Assembly (NCBI RefSeq): GCF_015714715.1 | Contig: NZ_WAHS01000001.1 | Coordinates: forward strand, 1,860,001-1,924,000 | From: Aestuariivirga litoralis | Lineage (GTDB): Bacteria > Pseudomonadota > Alphaproteobacteria > Rhizobiales > Aestuariivirgaceae | Reading direction: 5' to 3' | Length of the DNA: 64,000 nucleotides | In this document: in pieces, positions 1 to 8,043 of the stretch | Position numbering within the stretch: the stretch's first letter is position 1 | Layout: each line of letters starts with the position of its first letter | Notes under the pieces: model-generated | Seen by the model: the letters and a program-made list of their open reading frames with translations, nothing else | What the model was told of the DNA's origin: nothing | Databases searched by the model: none | Program-made: the position numbers and the translations under genes

Positions 1-456
1 AGGCTCGATGGCAGCGGTTATCACAATGGCGCGCGGGCACAGGCGCTTTCTGCCGAAGCGCGCCTGTTGGCGGCGGCGGAAGCCTATCAGAACAAGATTG
101 AGCCACGGCCACATCGCGCTGCGCTCACGGCCACCTCTGCCGCCGCAGCGCTTGAAAAAGAAGCGCGCGACGGAAAGCTGGATGCCGATGCGGTGAAAGC
201 CGTGCTGACCGCAGCCGGGCAACCTTCCTTTCGGCCCAACCGCAAGACCATGGAGCTAACGCCGCGCGAGCTTGAAACGCTGCGCTGCCTGTGTCGCGGC
301 ATGAGCATGAAGGAAGCGGCGCGTGCGCTGGGCATTTCGCCCAAGACGGTGGACAACCACATTCAGGCCATTCACGCCAAGACGGGCGTTCGCACCCGGG
401 GCGGCCTGATCCTGCATGCGCTGGAACAGGGATGGGTTGGCCTGCCCGAAACATAG
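1..456 (+). CDS. HD-type phosphohydrolase/LuxR-HTH regulator, 3' part
   Basis: The reading frame is open from the first base, so the gene starts upstream of the window; 151 residues are visible. The first part (LDGSGYHNGA, then ARLLAAAEAYQ and EPRPHR) matches the end of an HD-GYP-like domain as found in response-regulator phosphohydrolases. The last 65 residues form a LuxR/FixJ-type helix-turn-helix: LTPRELETLRCLCRGMS, a recognition helix around ISPKTVDNHIQAI, then a short tail ending in GLPET. The fusion suggests a regulator that couples a signal-degrading or sensing HD domain to DNA binding. Whether the HD domain keeps its metal ligands cannot be judged, because they lie outside the window. 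The target genes are unknown; the SnoaL-like gene 67 bp downstream is a candidate. Confidence 0.75.
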   Translation, partial: RLDGSGYHNGARAQALSAEARLLAAAEAYQNKIEPRPHRAALTATSAAAALEKEARDGKLDADAVKAVLTAAGQPSFRPNRKTMELTPRELETLRCLCRGMSMKEAARALGISPKTVDNHIQAIHAKTGVRTRGGLILHALEQGWVGLPET

Positions 457-523
457 GGAATCTTCCTCAGGCGGCGGCCCGGCGGCGGGATTAGGTTTTT
501 TGACGCAACCCAAGGAGGATGAC

Positions 524-958
524 ATGAACCAGAACCTTATCACTCGCGTGCAAGAGATTTATCAGGCTTTCGGACGCGGCGACATTGCCGCTGTGACCGC
601 ACAACTGAGCGACGATGCCAGCTTCGGCATGGTTGGGCGCGCCAAGGATGTGCCGATGGCGGGCCTGCGCAAAGGCAAGAAAGGTGCTGCGGAATTTTTC
701 GGCCTGCTGCATGAAACCCAGGAGCTGCGGAGTTTCAGCCCGCTGAAATTCGCCGCCAATGAAGACATGGTTTTTGTGCTGGGCCACACGCAGTGGACCA
801 TGCGACGCAATGGCGTGGAAGGTGAAAATGCATGGGTGCATGTTTTCACCTTCGACAAGTCTGGTCTATGCACTGGCTTCCAGGGCCATCAGGATACCGG
901 GCTTCTGGCCGAGGCCTATCATTCCGCGCCTGCCGCCCAGCGCGCCGCCGTGGCGTAA
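524..958 (+). CDS. SnoaL/NTF2-like protein
   Basis: This is a 144-residue protein with the size and pattern of the NTF2-like superfamily (SnoaL, ketosteroid isomerase-related): an N-terminal helix (LITRVQEIYQAFGRGDI), a strand with DDASF, and later strands QWTMRRNGV and AWVHVFTFDKSGLCTGFQGHQD. The start is fixed by a strong ribosome binding site (aaggagg, 511-517) six bases before ATG 524. A longer in-frame start at 416 would run back into the preceding gene. Members of this fold act as isomerases, cyclases, dehydratases or plain binding proteins, and no catalytic residue pair is clear here. Function is therefore left open. It may be co-expressed with the FAD oxidase operon that begins 73 bp downstream. 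Confidence 0.8.
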   Translation: MNQNLITRVQEIYQAFGRGDIAAVTAQLSDDASFGMVGRAKDVPMAGLRKGKKGAAEFFGLLHETQELRSFSPLKFAANEDMVFVLGHTQWTMRRNGVEGENAWVHVFTFDKSGLCTGFQGHQDTGLLAEAYHSAPAAQRAAVA

Positions 959-1030
959 TAGACTCAGCCCATCCGTTTCTCAAATGGCGCGCGAAGGCAT
1001 AGAGTGCCTTGTCGAATCAGCGAGGAACGA

Positions 1031-2521
1031 ATGGGCTTCACACGGCGCGGGATTTTGCTGGGAGCGGCTGCCGGTGCGGTGGCCACGCATTATATTGAGA
1101 ATTCATCCATCCCGTCAGGCTTGGCTTTTCCCGAACCGCAGACCGGTGGACCGCTGATCCTGAATGATGCCAGCGAACTTTCGCCGACACCTGTCGCCAA
1201 GCACATCATGCTGGAAGAACCCAGCGCCGATAACATGCTGGCGCGGTTACGTGCCGAGTTGAAAGAAGCGCGAGCCGCCAAGCGCCCGCTGCTGGCGCAT
1301 GCGGCGCGGCATTCGATGGGCGGGCAAAGCCTGGCCCGCGATGGCACGGCAGTGACCATGGCGGAGAGTGTTATCGAGCCTGATACGACGAAGAAGACGT
1401 ATCGCGTTACCGGCGGCACGCGCTGGCGTGAGGTGATTACCAAGCTTGACAGCATCGGCTTCTCGCCAGCCGTAATGCAATCCAACAATGATTTCGGCGT
1501 GGCCTCCACTTACAGTGTGAATGCGCATGGCTGGCCGGTGCCCTTCAGTTCTGGCGGCACTACCGTGCAATCGCTGAAGATGATGTTGGCTTCGGGTGAA
1601 CATATCAATTGTTCGCGCAATGAGAATGCCGACATTTTTTCTGCCGCGATGGGCGGCTATGGGTTGTTCGGGGTGATCACCGAACTTGATGTGGCGATGG
1701 TGCCCAATGCCAATCTGCTGCCCACTTATGAGGTGATGCCGTCAGCGGAATTCGGCACGCGTTTCGTCTCCGCCATTCACGACGACAAATCCGTGAACAT
1801 GGCCTATGGGCGGCTGGATGTGACGATTGGCAGTTTCTTTGAGGAAGCGCTGCTGATCACCTATCGCCCTGCTCCTGACCAGAGTGCGATTGCGCCGCTG
1901 GTGGGTTCCGGTTTCATGAGCCACGTGGCGCGCGAGATTTTCCGCGCGCAAGTGGGCAGCGATCATTGGAAAATGGCGCGGTGGGGTTTTGAAGCGCGGC
2001 TTAATCCGTGGATCAATACGGGCGTTGCCACGCGCAACAGTTTGATGAATGAACCGGTGATCACGCTGGATGACAAGGACCCCGACCGCACGGATATTTT
2101 GCATGAGTATTTCGTCGATGCCAGCCGCTTTGTGGATTTTGTCACTGCGTGCCGCGATGTGATCCCGTCCTCGTTCCAGCAGCTGCTCAACATCACCTTG
2201 CGCTTTGTCGATACTGATCATGACAGCGTGCTCACTTACGCCACCACGCCGCGGGTGGCGGCGGTGCTTTTGTTCTCTCAAGAAAAGTCGCTGCGCGCCG
2301 AGGCCGACATGGCGCGGATGACGCATGAGCTGATCGAGCGCGTGCTGGCGATCGGCGGCAGCTATTACCTGCCCTACCGGCCGCATGCGTCGCTCGATCA
2401 ATTCCAGCGGGCCTATGCGCGGCACGGCGAATTTGCCGCGTTGAAGCGCAAGCTCGACCCGAGTGAAACTTTCCGCCACAACCTGTGGGATCAATATATT
2501 TCGAAAGCCGCCGTGACATGA
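1031..2521 (+). CDS. Secreted FAD-linked oxidase (VAO/FAD_binding_4 type)
   Basis: This is a 496-residue flavoprotein. The start at ATG 1031 is preferred over GTG 1004 because gagga precedes it and the protein then opens with MGFTRRGILLGAAAGA, a twin-arginine-like signal. The FAD-binding PP-loop is near residues 93-105 (RHSMGGQSLARDG). H94 sits where VAO-family oxidases carry covalently bound FAD. A second FAD contact is at 162-170 (SVNAHGWPV), and the C-terminal YISKAAVT follows a typical oxidase cap. The substrate is unknown; relatives oxidise sugars, alditols, lactones or aromatic alcohols. The stop overlaps the next start (ATGA at 2518), so it forms an operon with the next three genes. 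The linkage suggests an oxidation carried out at the periplasmic face with partner membrane proteins. Confidence 0.8.
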   Translation: MGFTRRGILLGAAAGAVATHYIENSSIPSGLAFPEPQTGGPLILNDASELSPTPVAKHIMLEEPSADNMLARLRAELKEARAAKRPLLAHAARHSMGGQSLARDGTAVTMAESVIEPDTTKKTYRVTGGTRWREVITKLDSIGFSPAVMQSNNDFGVASTYSVNAHGWPVPFSSGGTTVQSLKMMLASGEHINCSRNENADIFSAAMGGYGLFGVITELDVAMVPNANLLPTYEVMPSAEFGTRFVSAIHDDKSVNMAYGRLDVTIGSFFEEALLITYRPAPDQSAIAPLVGSGFMSHVAREIFRAQVGSDHWKMARWGFEARLNPWINTGVATRNSLMNEPVITLDDKDPDRTDILHEYFVDASRFVDFVTACRDVIPSSFQQLLNITLRFVDTDHDSVLTYATTPRVAAVLLFSQEKSLRAEADMARMTHELIERVLAIGGSYYLPYRPHASLDQFQRAYARHGEFAALKRKLDPSETFRHNLWDQYISKAAVT

Positions 2522-2925
2522 CAAGCCTGCGCTGGATCTGCTTCGGATTTACTGTGTTCCTCGCCATCGCCGTGCTGGTGGGGCATGTGCCGATGTTTCA
2601 AGACGCAGAAGGGCGCACCTTTGGGATTTTCCGGCTGAACCTGTTTCAAGATTTGCTGCATACGGCATCGGCGCTGTGGGCGCTGGCGGCGGGGTTGACC
2701 TCGCACCGGGCGGCGAAATTTTTCCTCACTTATTTTGGCATACTTTATTTTGCCGATGGGCTGATGGGCGTGGTGACGGGTTCGGGCTATCTTGATCTCG
2801 GCATCATCCGCAATGGCTGGCTGGACCAGCCGCTGTCCTTCAAGATTCTGGCCAGCACGCCGCATCTGTTTCTCGGTGGCGTGGGCCTGCTGGCCTCGCG
2901 GTTCTTTGATTCAAAGCGGGCCTGA
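2518..2925 (+). CDS. Four-helix membrane protein, DUF4383-like
   Basis: This is a 135-residue integral membrane protein with four hydrophobic segments, near residues 5-22, 42-62, 68-88 and 108-127. Size, helix number and the motifs NLFQDLLHTASALWALAAG and FGILYFADGLMGVVTG resemble the DUF4383 family, whose function is unknown. The start codon lies inside the stop of the FAD oxidase gene, and the stop shares one base with the next start (TGATG), so translation is probably coupled on both sides. It may anchor the exported oxidase or pass its electrons on, but there is no direct evidence for a haem or quinone site. No conserved His pair stands out. Confidence 0.75.
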   Translation: MTSLRWICFGFTVFLAIAVLVGHVPMFQDAEGRTFGIFRLNLFQDLLHTASALWALAAGLTSHRAAKFFLTYFGILYFADGLMGVVTGSGYLDLGIIRNGWLDQPLSFKILASTPHLFLGGVGLLASRFFDSKRA

Positions 2926-3995
2926 TGCGGCGTTTGCTGAAATGGCTGGGGATCATTCTGGCCCTCGCGCTGGTGGCGCTGATTGGCCCGGTCATCGGCA
3001 CTGAGCTTTTGTGCCATGGCACAGTGACCCCGCGCAACTACCAACCTATTCTTACTGATGCCGCTGAGCAAAGACCCGCCGCCAATTCCTATATGACCTA
3101 TCCGGAATGGCACATTGTCTACGCCTATGAAGGTTTGGCCGAAACGCTGAAGAATGGGGATGAGTATCAGTTCGCCTATTTCCCCAGCGTGATTGGGTTC
3201 TGGAAAGCGGAATGCCAGTTACTGCAAGCAGCTGACGCGCATGGCGGGGCGGATTTTGACACGCGCTCGACGTCTTATGTGATCGGGCCCAGCTTTGGTT
3301 TGGAGCTGGCGTTCAAGGCGCTTTACGAAGACACGCTGGGCGCGGTGTTTGCGCTGCTGCGTGGTGCGCAGAAGACACCGCAGGATGAAGTGGCGCGCGA
3401 CATGGCGGCTGGTTACGCGGCCTTCCTGCAGCAGACGCCTTGGTATGAGTATGATTTCGCGGCACCCATTGCGGCTTTGTGGGCGGCACCGGTAACTGAT
3501 CCGGTGCGCGGCTGGGAGCGGCGGCTTGCACTGACCGGTGAGTGGAAAGCGAAAATCGCTTACGCGCAGGGCATCAAGTCTCTCGTGGCGGCGACGACGG
3601 GCGATGCCAATCTGGAAATTTTCAGTGTGGTTTCGGGGCTGTCGCGCGATGAGTTGGCTGCGATCAAAGATGTGCAAGTGATGCGTGAGGTGCCGCAGGG
3701 GCTGGTGATCAAGACGCCGCGCTATGCGGCTTACACGGCGATCCTGGTTGAGATCGCGCGGCGGGGTGGCGAGGTGATTGAGATTGCTGGGAATGACAGC
3801 ATTCTCATCACCACGCTGCATGAGCCGGGCGTGGTGGCGGATTTCGGACCCAATGCGCAACGCATCATCACGCTGGACCGCGAAGGCTTCTACGAAGAAC
3901 GCGATCTGATGGATGTGAAGGTGGCAAGGCTGGCTGGAATTTTACGCCAGTTGCAATCAGGCCCGGTGCGGCTGGAGCACGTCTATGATTATTGA
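2925..3995 (+). CDS. Membrane-anchored periplasmic protein, unknown function
   Basis: This 356-residue protein has one N-terminal membrane segment (about residues 7-26, LGIILALALVALIGPVIG) followed by a soluble region expected to be periplasmic. I do not recognise the family. Visible features are a conserved-looking NSYMTYPEWHIVYAYEGLAE stretch near residue 54, several tryptophans, and a C-terminal region (DSILITTLHEPGVVADF, then ITLDREGF). No known catalytic motif is apparent. It is third in the operon that begins with the FAD oxidase, and its start overlaps the preceding stop by one base. This placement suggests it is an accessory or acceptor protein for the same oxidation, which is inference only. 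Confidence 0.7.
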   Translation: MRRLLKWLGIILALALVALIGPVIGTELLCHGTVTPRNYQPILTDAAEQRPAANSYMTYPEWHIVYAYEGLAETLKNGDEYQFAYFPSVIGFWKAECQLLQAADAHGGADFDTRSTSYVIGPSFGLELAFKALYEDTLGAVFALLRGAQKTPQDEVARDMAAGYAAFLQQTPWYEYDFAAPIAALWAAPVTDPVRGWERRLALTGEWKAKIAYAQGIKSLVAATTGDANLEIFSVVSGLSRDELAAIKDVQVMREVPQGLVIKTPRYAAYTAILVEIARRGGEVIEIAGNDSILITTLHEPGVVADFGPNAQRIITLDREGFYEERDLMDVKVARLAGILRQLQSGPVRLEHVYDY

Positions 3996-4299
3996 GCGCG
4001 GATTGCGCGGCGCAGGCGTAACGGCGGCTTTGTTTGCAGGCTGGCTGGTTTCGATCAGCGGATATGCGCTTATTCCCGGTGCTGCGCAGAAGGTGGATGT
4101 GTTGTTGCCGCCGCGACAGTTCTTGCAACAGCTGCCAGATGGAGTGAGCATTGTTGATGCCAATGCGCGGCGGGCGACATTGTTCAGTACACGGAGCGAT
4201 TTGGCGCTGGCTCTGTACCGCGCGGGTGCGCTGCTGGTGCTGCCATCAACGGGCAATGGCTGCGTGGATTTGCGCGTTAGGATCGTGAACCGAACTTAG
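3985..4299 (+). CDS. Small protein of unknown function
   Basis: This 104-residue protein starts 11 bases inside the end of the preceding gene, which points to translational coupling. It has one hydrophobic N-terminal segment (residues 8-28, GAGVTAALFAGWLVSISGYAL), probably an anchor or uncleaved signal. The short soluble tail contains QFLQQLPDGVSIVDANARRATLF and ends in NGCVDLRVRIVNRT. No family is recognised. It is the last gene of the operon 1031-4299; the next gene is on the opposite strand. Codon use resembles that of its operon partners. Confidence 0.6.
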   Translation: MIIERGLRGAGVTAALFAGWLVSISGYALIPGAAQKVDVLLPPRQFLQQLPDGVSIVDANARRATLFSTRSDLALALYRAGALLVLPSTGNGCVDLRVRIVNRT

Positions 4300-4315
4300 G
4301 ATTGATGGCCCAATA

Positions 4316-4948
4316 CTATGGAGCCGTGATGGCCGAACCCATATTCGGCCTCCTATCGCTGTAAATCAGAATAATCTCGGCAAACAAGAGATTGGGAACC
4401 CAGCACAGCCAGGCTACGACCGGGTAAGCATCTTCAAATCCAATACCGAGCGCTCCACTTAATGGCATGTAGATGCGCAACGAAATGGCAGCCGCTGTTA
4501 GCGCGTAACTGCGGATCATCCATCGCCGATGTGAAGAAATTTTGCCACATAGTATGAAAATCACTGCTGCGGAGGTACACGTTATCCAACTCACGCCGAG
4601 CAATAGGAACCCAGCTGAGGCAAGTCTTCCGGTTTCAGCGTGCATGGCCATTGGGATAGAGACAATCCACGCCACAAGGACAGCGGTGCAGTAAATTCGA
4701 CCATTGATACGGTGTAACCAAAGCCGGCGTTGACGCATATTTGGCAAAAATTGCCAAGGGCCAATCAACAAAGCGATAGAAGCCGAAATTGCATGAACAA
4801 TCAGTATCGTTCGGTGCACAACAAAGTTATTCAAGGTGGCAAATGGAACAGTTGGCAATCCATATCGCAGGGAAAAAATAGCAACCAGCGTAGCTAATAG
4901 CATGAACACAGACCAAGAGCTTCGCCAGACGATTGATCTATATTCCAT
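4316..4948 (-). CDS. DUF2306-like multi-span membrane protein
   Basis: This 210-residue protein has six to seven hydrophobic segments. The arrangement of HAISASIALLIGPWQFLPNMR, WLHRINGRIYC and SSHRRWMIRSYALTAAAISLR is typical of the DUF2306 family of bacterial membrane proteins, whose function is unknown. The paired His-Arg motifs at the ends of helices are the family hallmark. Base composition is clearly more AT-rich than in neighbouring genes, and codon choice is less biased to G or C in third position, which suggests recent acquisition or weak expression. It faces the FAD oxidase operon convergently, with only 16 bp between the stops. Confidence 0.7.
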   Translation of the reverse strand: MEYRSIVWRSSWSVFMLLATLVAIFSLRYGLPTVPFATLNNFVVHRTILIVHAISASIALLIGPWQFLPNMRQRRLWLHRINGRIYCTAVLVAWIVSIPMAMHAETGRLASAGFLLLGVSWITCTSAAVIFILCGKISSHRRWMIRSYALTAAAISLRIYMPLSGALGIGFEDAYPVVAWLCWVPNLLFAEIILIYSDRRPNMGSAITAP

Positions 4949-5043
4949 ATCCCGCTTTTCTTTGGCAATTTCGACCGGTCGGCGATCTTACTTCGCGATG
5001 GCAAATCCTACAAGTTGGGCTCTTGAGCAATCCTGCGCAAAGA

Positions 5044-5071
5044 AAAACCCCGCTGTTGCCAGCGGGGTTTT
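5044..5071 (-). terminator. Rho-independent terminator
   Basis: A perfect 11-bp stem (AAAACCCCGCT at 5044-5054 with AGCGGGGTTTT at 5061-5071) closes a 6-base loop, with A and T runs on both flanks. It sits 19 bp after the stop of the MHS transporter gene and most likely ends that minus-strand transcript. The symmetric A/T flanks would let it act in both directions. Confidence 0.85.
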
Positions 5072-5089
5072 CGATTTGCGATCGCCTTA

Positions 5090-6931
5090 TCAGGTTTTGG
5101 CGATGTCCACGTCCTTGGTATCTTTCAAGAAGAAGATGCCGAAGAACACGCAGATCGCGGCGAAGATCACCGGATACCACAGGCCTGCGAAGACATTGCC
5201 CGTATAGGCCACATAGGCGGTGGCGAAGAGCGGCAGCAGCCCGCCGAACCAGCCATTGCCGATGTGATAGGGGAATGACATCGAGGTGTAGCGCACATTC
5301 GACGGGAACATCTCCACCAAGAAGGCGGCGATGGGACCGTAAACCATGGCGACATAGATCATCATGATCCACACGATTCCGATGGCGCCCCAATAGTTCA
5401 TCTTGGCGGGGTCTGCAAAGGAGGTCTTGATCTCCGTCACATTCACCGTCGAGTTGCCATCAGTGTCAACCACCGGGGCTTCGACCATGTTCATCGCAGC
5501 CAGCGGCTTCGATGCGGCATCAACAGCCTTGCGGGCTTCGTTGAGAACCTTCTCAGCATCAGCCGGCTTCTTGGCCGTTTGAGCTGCAACCACGGCTTCC
5601 GTCTGGTCCTTGGTCAGGATGACCTGTGAAGGTGCCGCCTTCATATGCGGATAACCTGCATCAGCCAGGGCCTTGGCCCAGCCGAAGCCGGAGAAGCCTT
5701 CAACCTTGGTGCCGTTGATGTCGAGCGTGGCCTTGCTTCCGGCAGCGCCGTTGGCTGACACGAAGGAGATGCCATTGGACGTGAGCAAAGACTTGCCCTT
5801 GTCGCAATCGCCCTGCGTGGTCCAGCCGGCAATCGGGAAGATGGTGAAGTGGCACTGGGCCGGGTCCGCCGTCACGGTGATTTTCGCCGTGTCGTTGAAG
5901 GTGGCCAGATCAGGGTTCACTTCTTTGGCCAACAGATGGAACAGCGGGAAGTAAGTCAGCACCGCGAGGATGCAGCCCGCCATGATGATCTTCAAACGGC
6001 CAATCCGGTCTGACAGTTGGCCGAAGATCACAAAGAACGGCGTGCCCGCCAGAACGGCGATGGCGACGATCCAGTATTGATCATTCCAGTTGGCCTTGAG
6101 AGGTCCACCGACGAAGAACAGCGCATAGAATTGCGCGGTGTACCAGACAACGCCCTGGCCCATCGTGGCGCCCAGGATGGCGAGAAGCACATATTTGTTG
6201 TTGGGTGCCTTGAAGAATGAATCCCGGATCGGCGAGAGCGAACGCGTACCTTCATTCTTCATCTTCTGGAAGATTGGCGATTCATCCAGCTTCAGACGGA
6301 TCCAGACCGAGAAGACCAGCAGCACGGCGGAGGCCAGGAACGGAACGCGCCAGCCCCAATCCTTGAACACCGCAGGATCCATGTATTTGCGGAGCGCGCC
6401 GATCACCAGCAGCGACAGGAAGAAGCCGATGGTGGCGGTGGTTTGAATCCAGCTCGTGGCATAACCACGGCGGCCATTCTGGGCATGCTCGGCCACGTAA
6501 GTTGCCGCACCACCATATTCACCGCCCAAGGCCAAGCCCTGAATGAGGCGGATCAAGACCAGCAGCAAAGGTGCCAGGCCGCCGATGGAGGCATAGGTTG
6601 GCAGCAGGCCCACCAGGAAGGTGGAAAGGCCCATGACGATGATCGTCACCAGGAAGGTATATTTGCGGCCGAACAGATCGCCGATGCGGCCGAAAAACAA
6701 CGCGCCGAAGGGGCGGACGAGGAAGCCGGCGGCATAGGCAGCAAGCGCGCCGAGCAAGCCCCAGGTGGGGTTGTCGGGCGGGAAAAAGAGTGCGGCGAAG
6801 AACGGCGCCAGCGTGGCGTAGAGATAGAAATCATACCATTCAAAGACGGTGCCGGTGGATGAGGCGAGAATGACGAATCGTTCATTCTTGCTCAGACCGC
6901 GCGCGCCTGCGGAATTTGCAGTCGTGGACAT
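5090..6931 (-). CDS. MHS-family major facilitator transporter with periplasmic insert
   Basis: This 613-residue proton symporter belongs to the metabolite:H+ symporter branch of the MFS (relatives: KgtP, ProP, ShiA). The signature is present: STGTVFEWYDFYLYATLAPF near residue 25, GRIGDLFGRKY in the loop after helix 2, and RLIQGLALGGEYGGAATYVAEHA around 127-150. Relatives are usually about 430-550 residues. The extra length is a hydrophilic segment of about 175 residues (roughly 335-511) between helices 9 and 10, on the periplasmic side. It contains two cysteines (C360 and C376) that could form a disulfide. The substrate is unknown; dicarboxylates, betaines and aromatic acids are typical. Start ATG 6931 is preceded by gggag. 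The gene stands alone and ends at the terminator 5044-5071. Confidence 0.85.
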   Translation of the reverse strand: MSTTANSAGARGLSKNERFVILASSTGTVFEWYDFYLYATLAPFFAALFFPPDNPTWGLLGALAAYAAGFLVRPFGALFFGRIGDLFGRKYTFLVTIIVMGLSTFLVGLLPTYASIGGLAPLLLVLIRLIQGLALGGEYGGAATYVAEHAQNGRRGYATSWIQTTATIGFFLSLLVIGALRKYMDPAVFKDWGWRVPFLASAVLLVFSVWIRLKLDESPIFQKMKNEGTRSLSPIRDSFFKAPNNKYVLLAILGATMGQGVVWYTAQFYALFFVGGPLKANWNDQYWIVAIAVLAGTPFFVIFGQLSDRIGRLKIIMAGCILAVLTYFPLFHLLAKEVNPDLATFNDTAKITVTADPAQCHFTIFPIAGWTTQGDCDKGKSLLTSNGISFVSANGAAGSKATLDINGTKVEGFSGFGWAKALADAGYPHMKAAPSQVILTKDQTEAVVAAQTAKKPADAEKVLNEARKAVDAASKPLAAMNMVEAPVVDTDGNSTVNVTEIKTSFADPAKMNYWGAIGIVWIMMIYVAMVYGPIAAFLVEMFPSNVRYTSMSFPYHIGNGWFGGLLPLFATAYVAYTGNVFAGLWYPVIFAAICVFFGIFFLKDTKDVDIAKT

Positions 6932-7120
6932 TGGTGTTGCTCCCTGTGGGTTGTCATTATGGCCCTCTTGTTGGGGCTTTTTAGAAATGTGGAATCTAAT
7001 CAGGGTTGGCTGATCTGTCCATCACGGAATCGGCCGCGTAAGCTGCCCATCTTTTCATTTGTCACGAGAGAAGCGAGCGCCTATTTTTCGGGCAAGTAAC
7101 AATTGATGATGGACCTTGCC

Positions 7121-7396
7121 ATGCGTTTTACTCTTCCTGCCTTCCTGCTTGCTTCGCTGGTTTTCGTGGCGAGCCCTGCTTTTGCCAAGGACGGCACCAA
7201 TCTCGACACCGGCGACACGGTGAGCGTGGATGATAGTGCCACCTTCAATGTGGGTGACGTGGTGGCGGTGTTTGATGCCGATGGCAATGAAATCGATGTC
7301 GAAATCCAGGCGGTGAAGGACACCGGCGATGCGTTGGACATTGATGTGATCGACCAGGACTCAGGCGAGTCCGCGACGTTCGAGTTTGCGAAGTAA
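7121..7396 (+). CDS. Small exported acidic protein, unknown function
   Basis: This 91-residue protein begins with a clear Sec signal peptide (MRFTLPAFLLASLVFVASPAFA, likely cut after AFA), leaving a mature part of about 69 residues. The mature part is strongly acidic, with many Asp and Glu and repeated Val-containing strands (DTGDTVSVDDSATFNVGD), suggesting a small beta-structured periplasmic protein. ATG 7121 is chosen because it gives a normal signal peptide. In-frame starts at 7103 (TTG), 7106 and 7109 would only add a few residues, and none has a strong ribosome binding site. No family is recognised. It converges on engB with 8 bp between the stops. Confidence 0.65.
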   Translation: MRFTLPAFLLASLVFVASPAFAKDGTNLDTGDTVSVDDSATFNVGDVVAVFDADGNEIDVEIQAVKDTGDALDIDVIDQDSGESATFEFAK

Positions 7397-7404
7397 GCCC
7401 TAGG

Positions 7405-8043
7405 CTAAGAAACCAATCCAGCGATTTCAGCGCGCAGTTCATCCATGCCGAAGCCGCGCTCAGCTGCTGTGAGGTGAACCTGCTGCAAGGCGGCTGCGCG
7501 CTTCTTGATGTGGGCCATGGTTTCGGCTTCCAGCACCGCGAGCTCATGCCGGTTGATCTTGTCGCATTTGGTGATGACCAGTTGGTAGGGCACGGCGGCA
7601 TCATCCAGCATGTCGAACATTTCGAAATCAGGCGTCATGCAGCCATGGCGTGAATCGATCAGTACGAAGGCGCGGGCCAGGCCGACGCGGCCACGCAGAT
7701 AGCCTTTCAGCACGCCCTGCCACTGCTTCACGTCTTTCTTGGCGGCTTTGGCGTAACCATAGCCCGGCATATCGACCAGCGTGAGGGCATCGCCGCCGAG
7801 ATCAAAGTAATTCAGCTCGCGGGTGCGGCCCGGTGTGTTCGACGCGCGGGCGAGGCCGTTCACGCCGGTGAGGCCGTTGATCAGCGATGACTTGCCGACA
7901 TTGGAGCGGCCAGCGAAGGCGATCTCCACCCGGTCCACCGGAGGCAATTGTTCAAGCTGGGCCACGCCCAAACGGAACCGGGCGCTGCCATTGAAAAGGC
8001 GGCGCCCGGCGGCAAGCTGGTCTTCGTTGAAGGTGGCGCTCAC
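7405..8043 (-). CDS. engB: Ribosome biogenesis GTPase EngB/YsxC
   Basis: This 212-residue TRAFAC-class GTPase, called EngB, YihA or YsxC, is needed for assembly of the large ribosomal subunit. The G motifs are complete: G1 GRSNVGKS at residues 45-52, TPGRT, G3 DMPGYGYA, and G4 TKCDK, followed by the G5-like TAAE. It begins with GTG at 8043, overlapping the yidC stop in GTGA, so it is translated by coupling as the last gene of rpmH-rnpA-yidC-engB. The open frame continues upstream to 8352 inside yidC, but that extension has no family similarity. Length is normal for the family. Confidence 0.95.
   Translation of the reverse strand: MSATFNEDQLAAGRRLFNGSARFRLGVAQLEQLPPVDRVEIAFAGRSNVGKSSLINGLTGVNGLARASNTPGRTRELNYFDLGGDALTLVDMPGYGYAKAAKKDVKQWQGVLKGYLRGRVGLARAFVLIDSRHGCMTPDFEMFDMLDDAAVPYQLVITKCDKINRHELAVLEAETMAHIKKRAAALQQVHLTAAERGFGMDELRAEIAGLVS

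Noticed and set aside
6961-6983. Possible terminator GCCC-loop-GGGC followed by T5 upstream of the MHS gene
   Set aside because: The stem is only four base pairs and no plus-strand gene ends before it.
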